A DNA stretch of 64,000 nt, taken from Babylonia areolata. Lineage: Eukaryota; Mollusca; Gastropoda; Neogastropoda; Buccinidae. This document shows, piece after piece, positions 34,081 to 45,652 of the stretch (position 1 is the stretch's first letter; every line of letters starts with the position of its first letter). The DNA lies in contig NC_134910.1 in assembly GCF_041734735.1 (NCBI RefSeq), forward strand, positions 5,255,003 to 5,319,002, read 5' to 3'. Made by a program: the position numbers and the translations under genes. The notes below the pieces were generated by a model. It was not told where the DNA came from and did not search any database. It worked only from the letters and a program-made list of their open reading frames with translations.

Positions 34081-35800
34081 GCCGTGTACCGAGTGGTTAT
34101 TCAAGGGGACGGCACAAAAGACTAAACTAAATTACGATTTACTGAATGATTTATATGATAAAAGGATAGATAAGAATTCCCGCGCACAGGCCAGGAACAT
34201 ATAGAGGCCAGTCACAAATGGGTTGTTGTATTGCTTTATTTACAATAGTTATGAAAACATAAGAAAAGCTAAGAAGAAGATATAAGAAGAGAAGATAAAA
34301 AAAGAGAAGACCAAGAAGAGAAGTCCTAAGAGAAGAGATAATGAGAAGACAAAGAAGAGAAGAAGCTATAAAAAGAGAAGACAGTGCCTGGAATGACACA
34401 AACAAATGGCATTAGCACAACATGTCAGTGCAAGTGAGTAATAAAGCACATGTATACATATTACATGGAAATACTATCACTTGGAAATGCATATGTGTGA
34501 AGACCAAACACCGACATCAAATGACATTTCTAATACATTTGAATAGTGCAGTTAAAGTGATTGAAGTTAAGCTGATTTAGTGAAAGTACACTGACAGTAT
34601 AGATTAGGTAAAGCTTATACTGTGTCATAGTGACTCAAATGAATCAGTTTATCATGTTGCACTATACTGGAGTAAGCCATATAGGAGAGAGCATGATAAC
34701 TAAATGACAAATAATAGAATGACACATATCAGGTGGTTTTGACCAATAACTGATAGTAATCCAACATTATCTTGTAATCATGACAGAATACTACACACAT
34801 CTTAGGGTACTGAGAATCAGTGAAACACTAACCTTCATCAGTGACAGCAAATGAACAAGAACGCATCATATGCACTCACTAGAATATTCTCAAACAAACT
34901 ATTAGTGTCCAGAGACGTCACTGACTGTGACGTTAAGAAGAATCAAATGGAACACTGCTCCAAGCATATGACGACATGGCGATTTTCTAATCATAGCCGA
35001 GCTGTGACTAACATGTCAAAGCAATAACTGAACAAAGAATTAACTGAACAAAGCATTAACTGAACATACTCATATGAGCACAAGTACTGTGTCAAACAAT
35101 ACAATTTACAAATCAGCACATTCTACTCACTAGTACTTACAGCAATACGTAGTGAGATGTCAGCCGTTGTGAGAACACACAGACACACTGCTCGTGACGC
35201 AGCAAGAGAGAGAGAGAGAGAGAGAGAGAGAGCAGCTCTGGTCAGATGACTGACCAGGTATGAAATGACCACTCATCACTAACTGTGCCAATTTATGCAG
35301 GTTAATCAGACTACAAAGACAGTCAAGTGTGCTTCAAAGCAGATCGGCACTAATCAGGCCAAATCTGATAACAACTGTGTTTCTAACAAGGTGTTCAGTG
35401 ACAGATTTCTAAATGATCCCTGAACCGATTTACGTCGGATAAGTTGCAAAAGAAAGAGCTTAACGCCTACTTTCTAATGAGTATAGAATGAAGTGTTGAC
35501 TATTTATGATGAATTCAAAATCTTAATTTAAGTCACCTGAACAGGGTAAGTTTTAACGAGCTCGTCACTGAAAATTACAAACTGTGTTAAATCAGTTTAA
35601 CGTAGGCAAACACAAATGGAATAGACTTATAGATGGAATTGCGACGATTCTGCCAGTGTATAATACTTGTAGTTTACTGATCTGACAAAAGAGATATTAA
35701 TTAAATACCACAAAGAAGAAACACAGATTCCAGCTCAGCCAATAGCGTACCGTGACGCGACACTGCTCGAGCCTTGAGTAGGTTGTCTGACGAAGAGGAC
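34080..35800. other. 1.7-kb AT-rich block without recognised content
   Basis: No open frame, exon or known repeat. It has a purine-rich AAGAAG stretch (34256-34390), many scattered ACTGAACA-like motifs and a GA run at 35209-35232. The edges are fairly sharp: an AT microsatellite on the left and a SINE-like repeat on the right. It could be an unknown repeat copy. Confidence 0.35.
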
Positions 35801-35926
35801 AGTTTCAGTTTCAGTAGCTCAAGGAGGCATTCACTGTATTCGGACAAATCCATATACACTACACCACATCTGCCAAGCAGATGCCTGACCAGCAGCGTAA
35901 CCCAACGTGCTTAGTCAGGCCTTGAG
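35801..35926 (+). mobile_element. Short SINE-like repeat, copy 4
   Basis: Nearly the same as copies 1 and 2, with a small insertion in GGAGGCATTCACTG and a few substitutions. Confidence 0.8.
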
Positions 35927-36048
35927 AAGAGAACAGAATGATGTAGGCGGAGTGACGTCACACATTCTGCACGTGGGTTAGTTGTGAAAACTGTCCTTGG
36001 AAAAATGTGCGTGAGGCAAGTATTGGAGCAAGCATAGCGCTTGGTCAC

Positions 36049-36169
<121 letters not shown>

Positions 36170-36329
36170 TTACAGAGAGATTGTGCACAGGCCCCTAAAA
36201 AGCGTACAGCATAAATGTCCCCAACAAGCAAACAAATAAACAAATTCGATTTTTCAAGCACAATTTGTCAGTTGCATCACGTGGCATTGCGCATGCGCGA
36301 AGCGTCAGCTGTGTGTCTATTTATAGTAA

Positions 36330-37310
36330 TCCAAGCGTGGAAGTCTAAAACACGCAATACCTTCATTTGAAAGATGTATTAAGTTTGCTTTTTGGTTGTC
36401 TATTACTATTATTATTATTACAGTAATATAATCTTTAATATGTCTGTTTTTCATATCGTTGGGAGGCCTAGTACAAATATACTTAGCAACTCCTAGCAGA
36501 CAGCAATGTTTCGAGGTACCGACAGGTGTTTTAGCTACTCGCCGTGTGTCTAAAAAATAGCTGTCGCAGAATAGTCAATTCAGTTGAGACGAAGGGGCGG
36601 CAGATTAGTGTTGTGAACTGCAAGTGGTCATGCCATGGCTGACTGTCGTAACAAAGTAAACCATGTAAAATTAAATGGAACAGTTCCGGAAATGCAGAAT
36701 GTCCCACGCTTTTGGTTTGGGGATTCCCCTTGGTGTTTTTTTCCCCACAGTTTCTGGAACAGCTCCGCTGTTCCTTTAGTCTCATAAACGGTAGAAATAG
36801 TTTGCTAGTATTGTTGGCTTTTGAGGCAAGGCGCAGCTTCGGCAGTTAGTTTGACGTAGCATCTGTCTTACCCAGGTCAGTAAAGTCTTCGATGTTTAAC
36901 TTCAAACATTTCATCCACTGACTGAAGTTTGGGTGAATAAGCGAGCTCTTGTTTAGTGTTACCAGTGGGACTATTAACATATATATCGACCCAAATAATA
37001 TCTCCTGCTTTTCGTCAGAAATAAGTATTTGAAGAACTGAAAGTTGCATGCTCGAAACGGAGCAATTCCATCTGAAGCACCCACGTTCCCAGTCACTGTA
37101 TTTTACTTTTTTTTCCAAGCACACAAATAGATCTAGATCAGTGTGTGTGTGGGTGTGTGTGTGTGCTCGTATGTGTGTCTTTCTTGTCAGATTATTATTA
37201 TTATTATTTATTTTATTTTATTTTATTTTTTCGTTTCTTCTTAATTCCATTGTTAGATTAAGTGCACATCACAAGTGAGTCTTGAAGGCAATGGCTCCTC
37301 TTGTTATATA
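36330..37310 (+). mobile_element. Dispersed repeat ending in the CACAAGTGAGT terminus
   Basis: Shares the GGAAGTCTAAAACACGC and CGCCGTGTGTCTAAA blocks with 27390-27690. Its right edge, CACATCACAAGTGAGTCTTG at 37265-37284, matches the right end of the element at 45535-47163. This connects the two repeat groups into one family. Confidence 0.55.
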
Positions 37311-37334
37311 ATGTCCATATTATACTTCATATGT

Positions 37335-40065
37335 CAGGTCAGATAGATATATCTGCTTCTGGTAACCTGGATCCCAGTACTACCTGTCACAGGGTCGAAT
37401 TGCTGGCGACTAAACCAGCACCCCCACCAGTCCTCTCAGGAGGATGGTGAGGAGGGTGGCTAGACACCCTGGTGGAATTAAATGACCCATCAAAGGGCGC
37501 CAGCTCTGGAGAGCTACCTGTGGCCACCTAGCTAAGGGAGTAAACCCTGACAGAAAATCCGGTGTGGGGCCCCTAAGGCTGTTGGATGGCAAACTTTGTC
37601 ACTTTCCGGCAGCTCCTGCGGGCGCGTTGGCACCAAAACGTAACGGCCTTGCTGTTCCTTTGGATCTGTCAGCGAGGTGGAGAGGGGGGACAAGCTGCAT
37701 GGGCAACAGCCTGTCTTCCGTATTACATTGCCCAGGCTTATATCCGTCCATCCAGCGTCAGAACAACACGTGAAGCAACAGTTACCGGTTATAAGTTAGC
37801 GCTCAACTGGCGTAGAGCCAACGCCAGGGGTTGCTTCTGACGGTGGGAGGGACCCTCGTGTCCCACTGGACAGCTACGGCCCGCCCAAGCTGGGCAGCCT
37901 CCAGCCAGTTAGGTGCTGTCCCGCCACGACCTGCCTTCTTCTGTGGGTGCATAAAGATTAGGAGAATATCCGAGAAGCAGGTCGTTAATTTCCGCACCAG
38001 GCAAAAAGAAAACTTCAAGAAACGGATCAACAATGAAACTGGCCTGTTGGAATGTCCGGACAATGATGCCTGGGCTCTCCCAAGATCTGCAAGACATCAG
38101 CGACGCCAGAAAGATCGCCGCCATAAACAGCGAGCTGAAGAGACTAAATGTGGACATTGCCACTCTGCAGGAAACATGGCTGGCTGACTCAGGAACACTA
38201 AAGGAGAGGGACTACACCTTCTTCTGGCAAGGAAAGCACGGAGTAGGCCTTGCAGTCAGGAACAGCCTGCTGAACATGATTGAACCAGGCAGCGGCGGTT
38301 CAGAACGACTCCTGACTCTCCGCCTCAGCACCTCCGAAGGCTATGTCACTCTCGTCAGCGCATATGCTCCATCACTGTCCACCTCTCCAGACGCAAGGAT
38401 GAGTTCTACGAAAATCTCGCATCAACCATAAGGAACATCCCCAGGACAGAACAACTTGTTCTCCTGGGGGACTTCTATGCCAGAGTGGGTGTAGACAACG
38501 ATTCGTGGCCCTCCTGTCTCGGTTCCTTTGGAGGGGGGAAAATGAATGAGAATGGACAGCGACTACTTGAGTTTTGTACCTGCCATGAACTGTACATCGC
38601 CAACTCCTTCTTGAAGACGAAGCCCCAACACATATTCTCCTGGAGGCACCCGCGCTCAAAACATTGGCACCAACTGGATCTGATCCTGGTGAGACGAGCT
38701 GCCATCAAAAACCTTCTCCACTCGCTCTTACCACAGCGCAGACTGCGACACGGACCACTCTCTGGTATGCTGCAAGATCAGACTGCAACCAAAGAAGTTC
38801 CACTGCTCAAAGAAACAAGGGAACTCTCGCATTGACGTCAGCAAGATGTCTCAGCCAGACCTTGAAGAACAGTTCGCAGAGGCCTTTGAGAGAGAATTTG
38901 ATGCCTTGCAGCCCAGAGACTCTGCCACAGAAAGATGGGAAACGCTACGAGACACCATGCACCGCATTGCCATGGCCACCTTTGGGAAGAAAACCGCAAA
39001 GTCCCACGACTGGTTTGAGGCCAAATCATCAGAGATGACTCCCAGTATTGAGGCCAACTGCACTGCACTCACTGAGTACAAAGGGTCACCCAGTGAGAAG
39101 AACCTGCAAATCCTCAGGGCCGCCAGGAGTAAGGTTCAGCTTAATAATGCCAGGCGATGTGCAAATGAGTACTGGACAGAGCTCAGAGAAGAGATACAGA
39201 TTGCTGCTGAAAGAGGCAACATCCGAGGGATGTATGATGGTATCGAGAAGGCACTGGGACCAACACAGAGCAAGACTGCCCCCCTCAAATCCTCCACTGG
39301 GGAAGTAATCAACGATCCCAGCCAGCAGATGGAGAGATGGGCAGAACACTAGTCCGACCTCTACTCCACAGAAAACATGGTGTCCAACTCAGCCCTCAAT
39401 GCCATCAAGTGCATGCCGGTCATGGAAGAACTTGACGCAGAGCCAACTGAGGACGAACTCAGCAAGGCCATTAACAGCCTGACATCAGGCAAGGCACCTG
39501 GCAGTGACGGAATTGCCCCAGACCTCATTAAACACTGCAAGACTACTCTTCTGCATCCTCTGTACACAGTCCTCTGTCAGTGCTGGAATGAGGGAGCTGT
39601 ACCACAGGACATGAGGGACGCCAAGATTATCACCCTCTACAAAAACAAGGGTGAAAGGCGCGACTGCAACAACTACAGAGGCATCTCTCTTCTCAGCATT
39701 GTCGGCAAAGTCTACGCTCGGGTCCTAATTCGCCTGCAGAAACTGGCTGAACGCGTTTACCCGGAATCACAGTGCGGTTTCCGAGCAAAGAGACCCAAAT
39801 CCAGAATTGCAGAGAGCAGAGGATGCCCCTGTATGTCGCATTCATTGACCTCACCAAGGCCTTTGACCTAGTTCGCAGAAAAGGGACGGGAGCCGACAGA
39901 CCAACATCAGCTTACACATGTGATCGCTGCGACAGAGACTGTCTCTCTCGCATCGGTCTGCACAGTCACAGGCAACGCTGCTTGGTCCAAGCAGACAGCC
40001 CGATTAGACATTAGGTCGCATATACTCTATCCATGGTCAGCCATGACCGAAGGAGGCCTACTATT
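37335..40065 (+). mobile_element. LINE D: same family as LINE C, with an internal deletion of the RT core
   Basis: Begins GTCAGGTCAGATAG with the shared leader. The endonuclease follows at 38033 with LACWNVRTMMPGLSQDLQD, GVGLAVRNSLLNMIEPGSGG, LLGDF and LDLILVRR, broken by several shifts between 38395 and 38835. The linker and RT start read LTSGKAPGSDGIAPDLI, NNYRGISLLSIVGKVY and VAFIDLTKAFDLV. At about 39880 the sequence jumps straight to the C-terminal zinc-finger (YTCDRCDRDCLSRIGLHSHR). Compared with LINE C, about 1.14 kb is missing, including GCVLAP and FADD. It ends CATGACCGAAGGAGGCC like LINE C. It cannot encode an active RT. Confidence 0.92.
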
Positions 40066-40344
40066 ATACTAAACACGATTTTTGCTGGTTATGTGTGCAC
40101 CATCTGTCTCCGCTTTATTGTCCTGGAAAAATAGCCAAAAGTGTTGCTTTGTATCCAAAATTATTTTTTATTCAATCAAGAGAAGAAAATAATATCATGA
40201 AGACTGACATGCATCACTTTCTAAGTGGACAACTCCTTGGTTTAACGTTTGACACGTGTAATCGATGTGTGAGTTTGATATATAGACAGCATACCGTTGA
40301 ACTGTGTGGTTCATAATACATTTGAACATGTAATTAATTGGAGA
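40066..40344. other. Intronic sequence, nothing recognised
   Basis: AT-rich DNA between two oppositely oriented LINEs. Confidence 0.4.
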
Positions 40345-42330
40345 AACAAATAGTGATGATCATAATAACAATAATCATAATGATAGTAACAATGATGATA
40401 ACAATAATAACTGGACATTTATCAGCGCTTTCCTCATTGCACAAAGCGTTTTACAATCCTCGCACACACGCATACGAAACTGAATCCTCAAGTCACAGTC
40501 ATGGACAATAAACATGTGCACAAACTCATACGTACAATGCAAACATCCATCCATCCATCCATCCACCCATTCAACGCATACACAGTACAACGTTACAGGT
40601 ATCTACCTAGACAATCAGTTAACTTATTTCATATATGAGGGTCTAGAGGAAATGCTGCTGGAAGAGGAAAGTCTTAAGGTTAGATTTAAAGAACGGTAGT
40701 GAGGGGCTGTGACGGACATGGTGAGGCAAAGAGTTCCATATTTGAACAGCAGATGAAGCAAGGCTCGGTCATCCTGCTTTTTTCTTCTGTATTTGAGGAC
40801 GTGGAAGATTCTATCATCGGCAGCAGAGCGAAGAAAACGGGACGGTGCGTAGATTTAAAAGATGTCAGAGAGGCATCGGGGTCCAGTTCTAGATATGACA
40901 CGGTAGCACAGGCAGGCGGTTTTGTATTTGATTCTTTGATTTATGGGTAACCAGTGAAACTCTTTTAGAAGGGGTGTTCAGTGTGCGAATCTTTTCTCTT
41001 TATAAATCAGTTTGGTGGCGAAGTTTTGTACTGCTGTAGTGGTCTGAGGAGTGTTAGCGTACAGCCGATGAGAAGAGAGTTGCATCGTCTAATCTAGAGT
41101 GTGTGCATGAAGTAACTATTGTTTTGGTTGTGTCGAGTGTGGGGTAGTGGCGTATGGAGCTGATCCGTCTGAGTTCAAAATAGGCTGCTTGACGGGGTTT
41201 GCTGATGTGATACTGCATGGAAAGATCTTTATTGAGGAAAAAGCCAAGGTGACGGACATGATCAGAGAATGAGACAGAAGAGTTTCTGAGATCGACAGTG
41301 GAAGGCAGGGAAGTGGCATTTACTGATAGAGGAAGGAGTCTGAGGGCTTCAGTCTTATCATCGTTTAGTTTCAGTTTATTTTCTGTCATTCAGTTTTTCA
41401 CTTCTATGACACAGTCTTGGAGAATTTGAATAAAATGGTCATAATTTGGAGGGGAATTGGAATGTTTAGGATCATTAGCAAACATTTCATGACGGATGGA
41501 ATACGTGTCAATGAGAGGTGTGAGTGGAGTGATGTAGAGTGTGAAAAGCACTGGGCCCAGCACAGAGCCTTGGGGAACACCGAAATTAAGAGTGGATTAA
41601 GAAGAGAGATTTTTTTTTTCCGTTTACAAGGTCAACTTACTTTCAGTCAGAGGGATAAGATCGAAACCAGTTGAGGGCAGTGCTTGTAATTCCATCAGTT
41701 TTATTGAAACGTGAAAGGAGAATATCGTGATATATCGTATCAAAGGCTGCAAAAATGTTGTCCTGGTCCTGGAGATTTCAACAGATCATTTACAATGCGT
41801 AGAATGACGTTCTCTGTGCAGTGCCCAGGTCTATAAGCAGACTGGTGATCACTGAGTAGTGAGTGAGAGGTCAAATGAGAGAAAAGTTGATGGAGCTCGA
41901 GTTGTTCAAGAAGTTTGGAGAGGCATGGCAAGTTAGAGGTGGGTCTGTAAATTTTCAAGTCGTTGGGGACCAGGTTTGCCTTTTTCAGTTGAAGTTTCAG
42001 TATGGCTGTTTTAAATTCATTGAGAAAGACACCAGAAAAGAGAGATTCATTCATGATACGATTAATGGCAGGCAGAAGGGGGTCTAAGTGTTGGAACAGA
42101 AACTTGGTGGGCACTGGAACCAGTTCACATGTTTCTTGGAGTTGTCAGCAAAATATATTTTTTTCCTCACAAAGTCTTCAGTAACAGGATCAAACTCAGA
42201 CTGACGGATACCAGAGAAAGGTGGAGACATGTTGTGTGACTGTGAGACTGAGTGGAAACTGTTTCTAATGGTCAAAATTTTGTTTCTAAAGAAGTGTGCA
42301 AACATCTTTGTATGAGTATATAAACAGCAT
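40345..42330 (-). mobile_element. LINE G: L2/CR1-like LINE, decayed, with 3' ATT/ATC-type tail
   Basis: On the minus strand the order is KMFAHFFRNKILTIRNSF, EFDPVTEDFVRK, HLDPLLPAINRIMNESLFSG, YRPTSNLPCLSKLLEQLELH, then the QSAYRPGHCTENVILRIVND region. FANDPK stands in place of the FADD catalytic box (first Asp to Asn), followed by NKLKLNDDKTEALRL and VRHLGFFLNKDLSM. The 3' end GCGCTTTGTGCAATGAGG leads into AAAGCGCTGATAAATG and TTATTATTG repeats, as in L2-like elements. It has multiple frame changes. Confidence 0.85.
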
Positions 42331-42755
42331 TGATTATCATTGTGCCAACTGTCGTGTGCACATTTGATACATTTGGTACACACCTGTGACAATTCTCGAT
42401 CCGTTGTCCTTACCCCATCCCCGCCTTTTTTTCCATTTCATTTATTAGTTGTATATACGCCTATTGGATATAAGAGGTCAAAGGCCAAGGCCAAGGCCGT
42501 TTTTTTGGCAATTATCAAAAGGATGACGGAGGTATCATGATTACATTCAGCTTTCACAGTAGCAGCATGGTCGCTGCTGACGTTCAGTATCAAAGGTCAT
42601 AACATGACATATTTCAGTATTGATAGTACAGTAGGTATAATTTCTTGTGTACAGTTTTCACCAAATGTGTTCAGCCACAGAGACAGCATGTCGAGGTCAG
42701 GAGTGAACACGTTCACTGCATGGTATACCAAAAAGAGAGGTTTGAATCCCTGACT
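42331..42755. other. Intronic sequence, nothing recognised
   Basis: Short CCAAGG repeats at 42480-42500; otherwise unremarkable. Confidence 0.4.
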
Positions 42756-42759
42756 CCTT

Positions 42760-45010
42760 TCCTCTGAATCCCAGTCTCATCCTTTCCTGAATCCCTGACT
42801 CATCCTTTCCTCTGAATCCCTGACTCATCCTTTCCTCTGAATCCCAGTCTCATAGTTTCCTGAATCCCTGTCTTATCCTTTCCTCTGAATCCCTGACTCA
42901 TCCTTTCCTGAATCCCTGTCTCATCCATTCCTCTTAATCCCTGACTCATCCTTTCCTCTGAGTCCCAGTCTCATCCTTTCCTGAATCCCTGACTCATCCT
43001 TTCCTGAATCCCTGTCTCATCCTTTCCTGAATCCCTGACTCATCCTTTCCTGAATCCCTGTCTCATCCTTTCCTCTGAATCCCCGACTCATCCTTTCCTC
43101 TGAATCCCTGACTCATGCTTTCCTGAATCCCTGTCTCATCCTTTCCTCTGAATCCCTGACTCATCCTTTCCTGAATCCCTGACTCATCCTTTCCTGAATC
43201 CCTGTCTCATCCTTTCCTGAATCCCTGTCTCATCCTTTCATTTGAATCCCCGACTCATCCTTTCCTCTGAATCCCTGACTCATCCTTTCCTCTGAATCCC
43301 AGTCTCATAAGTTCCTGAATCCCTGACTTATCCTTTCCTCTGAATCCCCAACTCATCCTTTCCTGAATCCCTGTCTCATCCTTTCCTCTGAATCCCCGAC
43401 TCATCCTTTCCTGAATCCCTGTCTCATCCTTTCCTCTGAATCCCCGACTCATCCTTTCCTGAATCCCTGACTAATCCTTTCCTGAATCCCTGACTCATCC
43501 TTTCCTCTGAATCCCTGACTTATCCTTTCCTCAGAATCCCTGACTCATCCTATCTTCTGAATCCCCGACTCAACATTTCCTGAATCCCTGACTCATCCTT
43601 TCCTCAGAATCCCTGACTCATCCTTTCCTGAATCCCTGACTCATCCTTTCTTCTGAATCCCAGTCTCATCCTTTCCTGAATCCCTGACTTATCCTTTCCT
43701 CTGAATCCCCAACTCATCGTTTCCTGAATCCCCAACTCATCGTTTCCTGAATCCCTGTCTCATCCATTCCTCTCAATCCCTGACTCATCCTTTCCTCCCC
43801 GTCTCATCCTTTCCTGAATCCCTGACTCATCCTTTCCTGAATCCCTGTCTCATCCTTTCCTCTGAATCCCTGACTCATCCTTTCCTGAATCCCTGACTCA
43901 TCCTTTCCTGAATCCCTGTCTCATCCTTTCCTGAATCCCTGACTCATCCTTTCCTGAATCCCTGTCTCATCCTTTCCTTTGAATCCCCGACTCATCCTTT
44001 CCTCTGAATCCCTGACTCATCCTTTCCTCTGAATCCCAGTCTCATAAGTTCCTGAATCCCTGACTTATCCTTTCCTCTGAATCCCCAACTCATCCTTTCC
44101 TGAATCCCTGTCTCATCCTTTCCTCTGAATCCCCGACTCATCCTTTCCTGAATCCCTGTCTCATCCTTTCCTCTGAATCCCCGACTCATCCTTTCCTGAA
44201 TCCCTGACTAATCCTTTCCTGAATCCCTGACTCATCCTTTCCTCTGAATCCCTGACTTATCCTTTCCTCAGAATCCCTGACTCATCCTATCTTCTGAATC
44301 CCCGACTCAACATTTCCTGAATCCCTGACTCATCCTTTCCTCAGAATCCCTGACTCATCCTTTCCTGAATCCCTGACTCATCCTTTCTTCTGAATCCCAG
44401 TCTCATCCTTTCCTGAATCCCTGACTTATCCTTTCCTCTGAATCCCCAACTCATCGTTTCCTGAATCCCCAACTCATCGTTTCCTGAATCCCTGTCTCAT
44501 CCATTCCTCTCAATCCCTGACTCATCCTTTCCTCCCCGTCTCATCCTTTCCTGAATCCCTGACTCATCCTTTCCTGAATCCCTGTCTCATCCTTTCCTCT
44601 GAATCCCTGACTCATCCTTTCCTGAATCCCTGTCTCATCCTTTCCTGAATCCCTGACTCATCCTTTCCTGAATCCCTGTCTCATCCTTTCCTTTGAATCC
44701 CCGACTCATCCTTTCCTCTGAATCCCTGACTCATCCTTTCCTCTGAATCCCAGTCTCATAAGTTCCTGAATCCCTGACTTATCCTTTCCTCTGAATCCCC
44801 AACTCATCCTTTCCTGAATCCCTGTCTCATCCTTTCCTCTGAATCCCCGACTCATCCTTTCCTGAATCCCCGACTCATCCTTTCCTGAATCCCTGACTAA
44901 TCCTTTCCTGAATCCCTGACTCATCCTTTCCTCTGAATCCCTGACTCATCCTTTCCTGAATCCCTGACTTATCCTTTCCTCTGAATCACTGACTCATCCT
45001 TTCCTCTAAG
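42760..45010. repeat. 2.25-kb minisatellite with a 737-bp higher-order repeat
   Basis: Units of 23 bp (TCATCCTTTCCTGAATCCC plus TGAC) and 25 bp (extra TC before TGAA) alternate irregularly. The rare variant TTTGAATCCCCGACTCATCC recurs at 43241, 43978 and 44692, a spacing of 737 and then 714 bp (one 23-bp unit fewer). Variant order between these points is largely preserved, so whole blocks of about 30 units were duplicated. Pairs of 25+23 bp keep the minus strand open as a 16-residue repeat (GFRGKDE...GIQE); I do not regard this as a protein. Confidence 0.95.
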
Positions 45011-45372
45011 TTTTACTGGGACATCAAAGCGTCTGGTCATTCGGATGAGACAATGAAACAAAATCACGTGTGCAGCACGCAGTTGGTGAACTGAAAAAAA
45101 GAACTTGTGGCGACGTAAGTGTTGTTCTCTGGCAAACTATGTGGAAAACTCCCTCTCTGTTGGTACACAAATATATATGCATGCACTCGAGCATATGCCT
45201 AGCAGGTGTGATGAAGCGTACATACATTATGTGCAAATGCAGCGACGCCGCCTTGACAAACTGAAAACTGAAACTGAAGCTTTTTGTTTCCACAATTATT
45301 TTTTCTCGATCTAGTGTGTAACACACCCGAGTCTTGATGGCTTTGCTTTCTTGTTTATGTGTTTGCACTCAG
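45011..45372. other. Intron before EB-like module 3
   Basis: Unremarkable sequence ending in GTGTTTGCACTCAG. Confidence 0.5.
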
Positions 45373-45462
45373 ATTGGATGCTGAATCAACCTTGTAAAGA
45401 AAACAAACTGGGAAACGAATGCTTGAGTGGGGATCACTGTGGCTCTCGATCACAAAAGTGCA
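45373..45462 (+). CDS. Exon: EB-like four-cysteine module 3
   Basis: Acceptor TTTGCACTCAG ends at 45372; donor GTAAGT starts at 45463; 90 nt, phase 1-1. It encodes WMLNQPCKENKLGNEC and LSGDHCGSRSQKC, with spacing C-x8-C-x5-C-x6-C. The C-to-C spacing is longer than in modules 2 and 4, but the start (PCK) and closing Cys are in register. The polypyrimidine tract is weak. Confidence 0.68.
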
Positions 45463-45487
45463 GTAAGTGTGTTTGTAACACAAGTCT

Positions 45488-45523
<36 letters not shown>

Positions 45524-45534
45524 TTTTTTTTTTT

Positions 45535-45583
45535 ACTCACTTGTGTAAACAAAGTGAGTCTATGTTTTAACCTGGTGTTCGGT

Positions 45584-45652
<69 letters not shown>

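Noticed and set aside
33814-34125. 103-codon plus-strand frame after the 33479 repeat
   Set aside because: No family resemblance; half of it is an (AT)n run read as Ile-Tyr. Left unannotated.
34080-35800. Solo long terminal repeat
   Set aside because: I could not define matching TG...CA ends, a target duplication or any linked coding region, so no such element is called.
38372-39349. Minus-strand open frames over LINE D
   Set aside because: Shadows of the plus-strand endonuclease/RT coding sequence.
43255-44924. Repeated minus-strand frames reading GFRGKDE...GIQE
   Set aside because: Produced by a minisatellite whose paired units total 48 bp. There is no start context, splice sites or independent coding signal.
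42760-45010. CRISPR-like regular repeats
   Set aside because: Units are contiguous with no spacers, and the DNA is clearly eukaryotic.
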